DNA from: Phallus indusiatus
Lineage: Eukaryota; Basidiomycota; Agaricomycetes; Phallales; Phallaceae
Length of the DNA: 64,000 nt
Assembly: GCA_027605045.1 (NCBI GenBank)
Contig: JAQFWX010000002.1
Location: forward strand, 1,054,001 to 1,118,000
Direction: 5' to 3'
The notes beneath the pieces were generated by a model. The model had not been told where the DNA came from, searched no databases, and saw only the letters and a program-made list of their open reading frames with translations. The position numbers were made by a program, and so were the translations under genes. Positions 48,260 through 56,927 of this stretch are shown piece by piece (position 1 is the first letter of the stretch; the number at the start of each line of letters is the position of its first letter).

Positions 48260-50898
48260 CTATCTCATCGAGATACCAAGCGCCTGCGTATACAATAATG
48301 GCTCAAGGAGCAACTCGTCACCACTAAAAGAAAACTTACGTTCACCCACAATCCCATCTCTCTCGGCGACGGTCCAGCCATTTCCTAACCAGTGGAAGCG
48401 ATTTCGCTTCTCGCTTAATGATTCGTAGTCAAAGTCCTCCCACCGTGGATGTTCGAATGTTCTCAGAGCGTGCAGAGTTGATCCTGAAAAGAGCCATGTT
48501 GGAGGTTTATGCAAAAAAAAAATAGAAAAAAGGATATCTACCTGGCCAAAGAGCGGCGATACGTCCTTCTTCTTTCCCCATTTTATACCAGGAACGACAT
48601 TTCATGGAATAGACGGTCTAGAAACAAATTTTAAAAAATGGTAAATGAATAAGCATTTATTATACTTGTTGAAAGTAGGTCTAAGAGTTTTTATGTTGTC
48701 AATGAGTCAGTTGTTTAACTCTGTGCAGGAACTTCTTACCCTGCTATATTCATCAAAATCTTCCACAGCTTCTTTCTTTACTTCGATAGACTTGAGCTGC
48801 TCCCGCTGTAATTTGCTAATAATCTTCAAAAGATAATCGATTTCTTTTTCAATGAGAATCAATAATGAACCAGATCCGACGGCTGAATTTGGTCCCAATG
48901 CATAAAACCTGTTTAAATAAGCACAGAAACTGCTAATTATGCTCAAAATTCTACTTACCAATTCGGAAAACCATCTGTCCCGATGCTAAGATAATTTACT
49001 GGGAAGTCTTTCCATTTATCTTGTAAATTGACACCCTTTCGGCCTATGACAGGGAATTTAGGCTTGTAAGTCGTGTCAAAACCTTCAAATTAATTTCATT
49101 GATCAAAAGTTCGGGTAACTGATACGAAAACGGACCAGTTGCACAGACAATGATGTCGAAAGTTCGCTGTTTTCCGTCAACTGTTTCAATGCCTTCAGGC
49201 GTTATTTTTGCAATATGTTCAGTCACAAAATCAACCTGCGAACAGATTGAGTTGTGGACAAGATATATATGCTTCAACTACTTACATTATCTTCGCATAA
49301 AGCTTCCAAGTAACCAGGACCGGGTGTCAAGCGACGACAGGCAACGGGAAAATCAGGAATCACTATGTAATTTAGTCAGCGGCAAAATGTAAAGGCGATA
49401 TGATATTCACGATGTTCCGCAATCCAGGGCTTTTTTGCTAATTTCTTCAACATGCCTTCTCGGAACATTGCGGCTGCGAACTGTTGAATGGGATGACCAC
49501 GTTGTGTGCAACCATGAACCGCCTAAATGCAAAGTGGTCGTAAAATTGATACTGACTTTTCTTTCCAAAAAAAAAAGATTACATTAAGATCGTCTTCAAT
49601 AGCGTGCCTGAACTTGGTATAAAATTCTTCATTTTCGAATTCTTTGATCTCTGCTTCAGTGAAATGGTCTGGAAAAGGAACATGCTCCTTTATCAACAAT
49701 TACAACAACTGAGAAATGCACTTATGACTCACGAGTATCTCCGCCTGGATTACGCACTTCCACTTCCCTGCCTGCGAGAGGACCCGAGATCCCTGAATGA
49801 GATGTATTTGTCAAACTTGTTTTTTTTTCTCCGGGTAGAAGAAACATACAGGTTTTGCCCCTGACAAAATTGGCTACTTTTGCGGCTTTGCGTTGAAGAG
49901 CAGGTACGATTTGAATAGCACTCGAGCCCTGAAACCAAAAGCAGGTATATTTATCGTACCGGGACAGGAGGAGAAGCACGTACGACACCAATGACCGCGA
50001 CGTTCTTTCCTTCCCAAGCTTCCTTCCCATCCACCTTTTCCAAAGTCCAGTCGGCGGAATGAACCAGCGTCCCCTTGAAACTATGCAATCCAGGTATATC
50101 TGGCCACTTCCAGTTAGACAAACCGCCTGTGCAATTCAACACCACATCAACGGAATCAAAAATTTCTCCTTCAGGGGTATTGAGTTTGAGTGTCCACTTT
50201 CCATGCTCTTCGTCCCAGTTTGCACCGGATAACTTGTGTCGAAGCTTGACGTACTTCTCGACGTGATATTTTGCGGCAACCTGTTGAAGATAGGCAAGAA
50301 TCTCCGGACCTGGGGCATAGAAGGCCGACCAACGGAGCTAGTGCATAATTGTATAATTCAATTTCTTACTTCAGGAAATGACAGCGTGGTAAAGTCAACC
50401 GTACGTTGGGTTCAAATGAAAGTTGGTACTGAACAGAAGCTAAGCCAACATATTTCAGAATTGCAGGAATATTCTCACTGTATGAGATGGTATGTCGCAC
50501 GCTAATCCCTATAAAGTTGTTATGAGCACCATGATGTTTTTATACGCATATGAATAGTCATCGATCTTTACTGGATAGCGATTTACAAACCTACGCCCAT
50601 AACAATTAGAACGCACGTCTCAAAACAGCTTGTTTTTCCTTTCAACTCACCACGTTCCTCCAATCCCATTTTCCCGTTCATACACAACCAACTCGTAATT
50701 ACGAAGTCTTTGGGGAATTCTGATTGCAGCTAGAATGCCACTGTATCCAGCACCTATGACAGCGATACGGACTGGCCGGTGTTCGTCTATGGCAAAATCT
50801 GCCAACTGATAGCCATCATGCTCCACATGATCCGTTGAAGGGTTGACGTGGGTACCATTAACATTGGGTGCTTCCGCACGGTCCAGTTCAGCAGCCAT
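48260..50898 (-). CDS. FAD-dependent monooxygenase of the Baeyer-Villiger / FMO type
   Basis: ATG 50898 begins MAAELDRAEAPNVNG. The first Rossmann motif is VRIAVIGAGYSGILAAIR (GxGxxG), followed by YERENGIGGTW. Then comes LRWSAFYAPGPEILAYLQQV-type sequence and the exact Baeyer-Villiger fingerprint FxGxxxHxxxW as FKGTLVHSADW (about 50110-50078). A second Rossmann motif GSSAIQIVPALQRKA and FDIIVCATG follow, and the C terminus has AVGSGSLLILIEKEIDYLL and FHWLGNGWTVAERDG. The protein ends at 48260 (ALGISMR). No signal peptide. It would bind FAD and NADPH and insert one oxygen into a ketone or oxidise a soft nucleophile; similar fungal genes act in secondary metabolism and steroid or alkane catabolism. 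About ten short introns. Confidence 0.88.
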
Positions 50899-51521
50899 GG
50901 GTGAAAACGAGATTTGCTAATGTCCGCACAAAGAGGATATCGATGAAGGACGGTCGTGAACAGAGTTAAAGTAGAATAACATTTAAGGCCCCTGAAGCTC
51001 CCGTAAGGCACTACGATAGATCTGAACCTGAATTTGAAGGGAAGATATATGACCCAGAGGAATTGTGACACTAAGCTGGGAAAAGAATCAACGTTCATGG
51101 CTTAAGGAGAGGCTAAGACCTGTTCCTCATTTCTCACGCCAAAAGTTCTTTTCTATTGCTTTTTAACGTGGTTTGCCATGTTTAGTGTTTTTTCTTTCGA
51201 TCGTGTTGAGATTGACAAATATAGCGCGTCAGTTGAAGCCAACTGACGAAGGGTGGTTTATTTTGACGTATGTATGAGGGCTTTTTAAACCGTGCGCGTG
51301 ATCTGTTGCAGCCGGCGGGAAAGTCAGTTCATTATATAATTGATGTACCCTACGGTGTACCCAACGCGCCAGCTTCAATTTTCAAATTTTTGATTTTTGA
51401 TTAGCGATAACCGAAAGCGCCCGTCTATCTTTAGTTGGCCGGGCTTGGGTGAACGTAGTTCGTCACCGTGATCTTTGCCGAGGTTCGGTCATGTAGTTTA
51501 ATAATATGATTTAATATAATT

Positions 51522-51602
51522 GCCGTAGTGGCTCAGTGGTCTGTGGATCTTTAGTGTCAATGATGTTGATGGGTTCGATTCTCGCGGGTGCTTTTTTTTT
51601 TT
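51522..51602 (+). other. tRNA-like RNA polymerase III unit (pseudo-tRNA or SINE head)
   Basis: A perfect A box TGGCTCAGTGG (51529-51539), a good B box GGTTCGATTCT (51572-51582) at tRNA spacing, and a T run (51592-51602) fitting a Pol III terminator. The expected acceptor stem (51522-51528 with 51586-51592) pairs poorly and the anticodon arm is degenerate, so this is not a functional canonical tRNA. A tRNA-derived SINE head or decayed tRNA is the likelier reading. Confidence 0.5.
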
Positions 51603-51785
51603 GTGGCCGTTTCATTCCTTTGGCTCCGTATGATGGTATAAACTGATTGTATTTATCATCATAATTTTCATGTGTATTCCTTTTGTAATACTTATTCGGT
51701 TCTGTTGAAGAACCTCTTATCTAGTCTAACTATTTGTGGATACAGGTTGAATCTGATCCTATGTAATATTAGAAAAAAGTGCCGA

Positions 51786-54561
51786 TTACGCTCCCTGAGA
51801 GATGCTCTTAAATTCAAGATCAGTACAAATCTGTGAGCATTTGTGTTGCCTCTCCCAAACTTTTATCCCCACCGCCTCCAAATTATGCGGGAAGTATTGA
51901 ACAGTGGGTGCCATACTTTCTTCATCCTCGCGGGAAACCTCACGATCACTGGAAAAATAGGTGTTAATACCTTGCAGAGGTAATGAATAAATAACTCCTT
52001 TACTCGTGTGTCGTAGCCGCAATAATTCTTGCGTGATTATTGGCCATATGCATATCTATAAATATTTGATTTGAGTTCATTCGCTATCCAAAATGGCTAA
52101 CTTACAAGCCCATGACGTGTGAACCAGCTTGTTTTCATAACGTTCGTACAAGAAATGCGAGAAAGCATTAAGAGTGTCATTAATCAGTGCATTTGTCGGC
52201 TCCCTATCAAAATCTCCATAAAACACTTGAGAAAAGGCGGGCACTTGAGCACAAAGCCATTCTTTAGTGTGACCGCTTTGCACTTTAATACGGATGAGTC
52301 GATAATCAAAACCGAGGTCTAAAAAAGTATGCATGAGAATGAGCGCAATTCTACTTACATGATAAATTCACTCACTGATTATCTCGACGTTGCGAGACTT
52401 GGCGAATGTTTCAAATTCTTCGTATAGTGATTGCAAATTATGGAAGCGGTTCATTTCGGCTATGATGGAAGTAGCCTCCGGAGCGATCGCAATATGCGAC
52501 ATATATGCTTCTGCTACACCAGTTTCGGATAGGGACACCTGGGATTTGAGTTAGCGACGGAAATATCAGTATATATTTCTCTCACTTTCCAAAACCTTGA
52601 ACGATTCATATTGTAAAGTTCCCCTTGATCAAGGGATATTCTGAGATTACCGGTTAGCTCGTCTCCTTCCTTAGGGATCATTTCGCCTTCAACAGGAAGA
52701 CCATCAGCATCAAGCCGCCGTCCCCACATTGTGATTTCACATTGGAATACTTCGTCATTGGACACGACACTAGTGAGACTTTGTCTTCGAGACCGCTTGC
52801 CGGATGAGATGGCGGTGGAAGGAGGACGCAAGAGCTCTTCCTCTGCAGTTGTGCGAGTTGATGTGTACGAAGCTCTAGAACGTTTGGTACTCGTCTTGGT
52901 ACCCAAATCAAGAAACCTGAGACTCTTGCACAGCGAATTACATCTATGCTGCATTTTAAACTCTGAAATTCCTTTCTCGCCATGATCCCCCAAACCAGAT
53001 TTCCCGTCAGATCTGTCAATTTAATTTAATTTTGCGAAGTAAGAAATGGCAAAATTCAAATTCTTACGTGTGCGTCATCAAATCAAACAATGTAAGTAAA
53101 TCTGACACGCGGAAACCATCCCGCAATTGAGGAGTCAAAATGCCTGCGTGGTATAAGTGCAGTCCTGATTGATACATCTATGCTAATGCTCCCGTACCTT
53201 GTATGTCGGCTAATACTAGCTGTTCATTGGTAAATATTAGGGAGAAATGTGCGAACGCGTCCATCGTCTGTCCGGGAATGGAATCATTGGATCCGGCAAC
53301 CATAGTTCCAGAGAATTTCACGACGTCTGGTGAGGATAACATAGGAGCCATTAAATAACTCCATCCAGGAATTTCGCCCGTTTGGACTATGGAAATCCAG
53401 CTTTCAGAAAAGGTAAAATCTTTGAGTAGTTTAGCAAAAATCTCCTCAGCCGCTACACAAATACGTACTTGCAACAGTAACTTCATATCGGCGTGCATGC
53501 TGTAGAAACTCCTTCCCGATGTTAGTAGCAATGACGTGCCGAGAAAGCTCATGCTCCAGGTGACGCCGATTATCAGCAATAGAAATAGTGCTTTCCGATC
53601 TCCCTAAGTTATAGAAACACTTTGCCGCGAAAATCTCCTTTCCTAATGTTGCCTAATGTTTAAATTTGCGGATTATAATTATATTCAAAGTCTGAAGCCG
53701 ATTGAACTTACACGGTACATTTTCTTGGTTGTCCCTGACTCTTGTGCCTCTTCGCTGATGTGGAGAATAATCGGCGTTGGAAGGATTTCAGTGCTCAACT
53801 TGGAGTCAGAGCCCAAAACTATATCTGTTAGGGCTACTCAGCTCACACTAGAGGGAGGGGATCCTAAGTAAAATATATTGGGAGAACTATACTACTCACC
53901 TAGAGGGAGGGGATCCTAAGAGAACAAGCTTAGGGACCCTCACTCTAGGGACAGCGACTATATACATGAAAAACGATAACGCGGTGTGCGGCCCTGCCAC
54001 AGCTAAGTGCTAGGCGCCCGAACCGAGCCTAAGCGACGTGATGTCACGGGCATCACGCCGGGTGCGAGCGCGCGACGCGCGCGAGTAGAGAATGCGAAAT
54101 AGAGACTGAACAGGGGAACGGAAGATAAAAGTAAAATACGGAAATAGTAAATGGAATGGAAATGAAGTGATGCCGATGATAATAAATAGAAAAATGAGAG
54201 ACGGTGGTAGCGTACCCTGACAATATCTAATCGCTCGACTACCACTCTATTTGACCGCACGGCCTGCGTGACATAAGGTGTAGAAATCATTGTCGGAAGC
54301 ACTATTTTATGTTTAGTATGAGAATTGCGACTAAATTAAAACATACCACTCGTTAATTGGGTTTCTGTGGACGAAGACTGCGCTGATCGTGAATGAAGAG
54401 CATTCCGGGCGTTTTCCCTGGCTGTTCTACGTCGAAGGAGTAATTCGTGAACCTGGTTCTCTGATAATGGAACTATAGCTGCACAATGCATCGTCGGCTG
54501 GTTCTTCTGATACTCAATTCGCGTAACAAAGGCATCTCTACGGGCTGGTTCGGTAATGCGC
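51786..54561 (-). CDS. Alpha-type protein kinase with two kinase-like domains, 5' end cut by a retrotransposon
   Basis: The first kinase-like domain (about 53650-52930) has KEIFAAKCFYNLGRSE, LEHELSRHVIATNIGKEFLQ, DAFAHFSLIFTNEQLVLADI followed by QG, GILTPQLRDG, and LGDHGEKGISEFKMQHRCNS then LCKSL. DIQG, the C-x3-C pair and the neighbouring His are hallmarks of the zinc-stabilised alpha-kinase fold (MHCK/eEF2K family). A Ser/Arg-rich linker with KRSRRQS follows, then a second, degenerate domain (GFDYRLIRIKVQSGHTKEWL, NAFSHFLYERYENKLVHTSW) lacking DIQG, ending HKCSQICTDLEFKSISQGA at 51786. Upstream exons IVLGSDSKLSTEILPTPII, LPTMISTPYVTQAVRSNRVV and RITEPARRDAFVTRIEYQKN run up to 54561, where an LTR begins, so the N terminus lies beyond the element or is lost. 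Joins between 53870 and 54220 are unresolved. Confidence 0.7.
53848..53948. repeat. Cluster of one direct and one inverted 20-21 bp repeat in the alpha-kinase gene
   Basis: The same 21-bp sequence (starting CTAGAGGGAGGGGATCC) occurs at 53848-53868 and 53900-53920. Only 8 nt further on, 53929-53948 is an imperfect reverse complement of it (CTTAGGGACCCTCACTCTAG). On the minus strand the two direct copies bound a 52-nt stretch that begins GTGAGT and ends CTCTAG. Confidence 0.85.
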
Positions 54562-55423
54562 TGTAACGATCCGATGCGAATAGCTAAATGTGTCGGCTAT
54601 AGATGATCGGACTACAATGAGATATTTGGTTCGAGGTCAGTAAGTCTACCGTGGAGCGTGTCCTGGTGCTGAATTCAACGTGAGCGAGGGAGTGGGTGTG
54701 TGTGGATGCTGAGAAGGAGGGGATGTATGCGCTGATATGAAACCAACACAGACAAAACACAAACAACAAATACAACGACTAAGAGATGTCGTATGCAGAT
54801 GTGCAAGTGAGGGAATGAACAGAGAGTCGGCAATGAGCTTGAAATGCGACTAAAGAGAGGACCTGCAATCAATGATGACTGAATTCCTGTGCGAGTTAGT
54901 GAAAGCGATAAACTGAAATAAAATCGCTAGTTTATACTCCAAGACCTCACTCAGAGTTAATCCAAAGATACAGATATGAGCGTAGAAATAGACTAGAGGC
55001 GAAACTTGACTTGAGCTGAACTTGACTTAAACTGAAATTGACTGAGACTTAAACTGTGAGACAACTCGTCCGGTAGAATTGCTGCTGATACAAGTATTTA
55101 CATGCAGTATTTATACCTTTCAGAGTACATAGCATTGGTGAGACGATCACTCATCGTTCACCGGGATAACAAACAGGAAGAAACAAAAGAACAAAAAGAA
55201 ATATGGAAGATAGGGGAATCGCGAGAGAATGATGGGGATACAATTACAACAAAAAGGAGTCATAACCATAGATAGGAGAAAATGATGAAGCCAAAACAAA
55301 AGAACAAAAGAAAACAAAAAAGAGATCAAATAGGAAGAACAAAACCGGCTTGAGACACAGCCCTTGCCTGACTCAACACCTGGCACTTCCCGCGCTGCCT
55401 CTATCCTGTACCATACCATATCA
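54562..55423 (-). repeat. 3' LTR of the retrotransposon
   Basis: Starts TGTAACG at 54562 (on the element strand it ends CGTTACA). The other end is inferred as ATATCA at 55423, giving TG...CA termini and placing a purine-rich tract (AGTAAGAAGAATAAGA on the element strand) immediately upstream. About 862 bp. It contains a block of near-repeats of ACTTGACT/AACTGA type (54998-55055). Confidence 0.85.
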
Positions 55424-55434
55424 TCTTATTCTTC

Positions 55435-56016
55435 TTACTGATCTGGCTCTGGCTGCTGAGATCGGCTTCTTCGTGGCAGTGGAAGAATGATGTGAGGGGT
55501 AGGTAACGATGGTCGCCTCAGATCTTCGAACAGATCATTTTCCACTTCTTGATATGAGGGAGGAGGGCGAGTAAGATCATCTGAAAAGTCTGGGGGAGGT
55601 GGCATGACGGATAGGGGGGCATCGACAAATAGAAACTGTATGTATCCATAAAACCAATTGCGGAAAACTAATCTCCATATAAGTACTCCATCCCTTTGAG
55701 CTCTCAGGAACCCGACAAACTCATACGATTCGTGCATGACATTGATGTCCGTTCGTTCGTATAGAGTTAGTGCTCGCGGGTATTCTAGTTCTAAATCATC
55801 GTAAGGAAGGGTTATTTCCAAAGATGGGGGAGGTGTAGCGGGGAGTACTGTATTAGCGTCGATATGGATTTCGGAGGTGAAGGTGTTGTAGACACGGATT
55901 ATGGTAAGGAAGTCGGGATTAGGGCCGGTTCTGAGAGAAGAACGGAACGAAAAAGGGAAAAATGGGAGTTGTAAATAGGGGACAGAATTTTGGGAAGTTT
56001 CGCTATTGTTCGACAT
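55435..56016 (-). CDS. Retrotransposon accessory frame 3 (aORF3), unknown
   Basis: 193 codons from ATG 56016 (MSNNSETSQNSVPYLQL) to a stop only about 12 bp from the inferred LTR edge. It lies in the position where some Ty3/gypsy elements carry env, but I see no signal peptide or transmembrane helix. Features: a beta-like hydrophobic core (DFLTIIRVYNTFTSEIHID, IWRLVFRNWFYGYIQFLFVD) and a Pro-rich C terminus with the PPxY motif PPPSY in TRPPPSYQEVENDLFED, a form that recruits Nedd4/Rsp5-type ubiquitin ligases in other proteins. It resembles accessory frames 1 and 2 taken together. No match to a named family from memory. Confidence 0.6.
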   Translation of the reverse strand: MSNNSETSQNSVPYLQLPFFPFSFRSSLRTGPNPDFLTIIRVYNTFTSEIHIDANTVLPATPPPSLEITLPYDDLELEYPRALTLYERTDINVMHESYEFVGFLRAQRDGVLIWRLVFRNWFYGYIQFLFVDAPLSVMPPPPDFSDDLTRPPPSYQEVENDLFEDLRRPSLPTPHIILPLPRRSRSQQPEPDQ

Positions 56017-56121
56017 AGTGGGAGGGGATAAGATGAGAGAAGCGCTAAAGAATTGCTCAAAGTAGGAGAAGAAAAATAAGTGGATCTGATTGTTTTTGCC
56101 TCGTACGCTATCTTTATTGTT

Positions 56122-56532
56122 CTAGGTTCGTCCAAAAATGTTGGAACAAGCTCGTCGGATCTTTCGGAAGGATCGTTTGGTGGGAGAAGCGGGACTGGGA
56201 AGGTTAGGGGAGGACTGCGTTGGAGAAGTGTCGAATGATAAAGGGGAGAATCGTGATGGTGGGGTGTCTTCTGGAATAGGATTCGTGGGTCTGGAAGGGC
56301 TAAGTTTTTGTGTACTCATGCCCTTCATGATTACCCATCGACTTGGCACGTCCAGTACTAAAAACGTGAACTTGAATCCTTCTTGAGTTGCTAACCATAT
56401 TCGATACAAGTCTCGTTTTGCTGATTCTGGTGTCAAATATATGTTAACAACTGTAAACCAGTTTAATTGTTCCTCGATATAAACTTTCTCTCCAAACATG
56501 ATCCCGGGTGAACCAGATCCGAACTTCTGCAC
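56122..56532 (-). CDS. Retrotransposon accessory frame 2 (aORF2), unknown
   Basis: Open for more than 130 codons; the first ATG in frame is at 56499 (MFGEKVYIEEQLNWFTVV). It has a hydrophobic core FKFTFLVLDVPSRWVIMKG and a Ser/Pro-rich basic tail (SPTKRSFRKIRRACSNIFGR). The frame is also open upstream of that ATG, overlapping accessory frame 1, to a stop codon just past the segment encoding LTEGTFTYRYPSV. It looks like the C-terminal half of the same protein whose N-terminal half is accessory frame 1, in a different frame. Confidence 0.5.
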   Translation of the reverse strand: MQKFGSGSPGIMFGEKVYIEEQLNWFTVVNIYLTPESAKRDLYRIWLATQEGFKFTFLVLDVPSRWVIMKGMSTQKLSPSRPTNPIPEDTPPSRFSPLSFDTSPTQSSPNLPSPASPTKRSFRKIRRACSNIFGRT

Positions 56533-56897
56533 TGACGGATAACGATAGGTGAAGGTTCCTTCGGTAAGTGCGTGTCCCGATCGAGGTCGAGGCTTGCATA
56601 TTTGGAACTATAGATATACAAAGTCGTAAAAAGATCCAAATCGTATGTCCTGGGACTGGTAGGCGAATAGCGAAAAGGAGACATAGATTCATTATCAGAA
56701 AGAATTGGTGATTCGGTGGAGGAATTTGGAATTGGTAAAGAGACTGAGGATGAGTAATGGAACGAAAACGTAGTCATTTTATTGTTTTGAATTTTTGAGG
56801 CTGTGATGTTGGCGATATGGGATTTCTGGATGATTAGAACTCCGCTTTGAACAAAAAAAGAACCTTCCCCAATTAGGAAGATTTTGGTGCGCGACAT
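56463..56897 (-). CDS. Retrotransposon accessory frame 1 (aORF1), unknown
   Basis: Begins close to the pol stop (56928). The likely start is the internal ATG of MTTFSFHYSSSVSLPIPN (about 56778); the codons before it could be a fortuitous extension. It is Ser/Pro-rich and then has DLDLFTTLYIYSSKYASLDL, DRDTHLPKEPSPIV, which lines up with DFLTIIRVYNTFTSEIHID, ANTVLPATPPPSL of accessory frame 3. After that the frame loses resemblance and ends at 56463, while the matching continuation is in accessory frame 2. Confidence 0.5.
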   Translation of the reverse strand: MSRTKIFLIGEGSFFVQSGVLIIQKSHIANITASKIQNNKMTTFSFHYSSSVSLPIPNSSTESPILSDNESMSPFRYSPTSPRTYDLDLFTTLYIYSSKYASLDLDRDTHLPKEPSPIVIRQCRSSDLVHPGSCLERKFISRNN

Positions 56898-56927
56898 CCA
56901 CCCTGAACTTGAAATGACTGTCCCTAG

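Noticed and set aside
54584..54872. Small open frames inside the LTRs (also at 63334-63622)
   Set aside because: Present in both LTRs, but short, hydrophobic and without start context; treated as part of the LTR.
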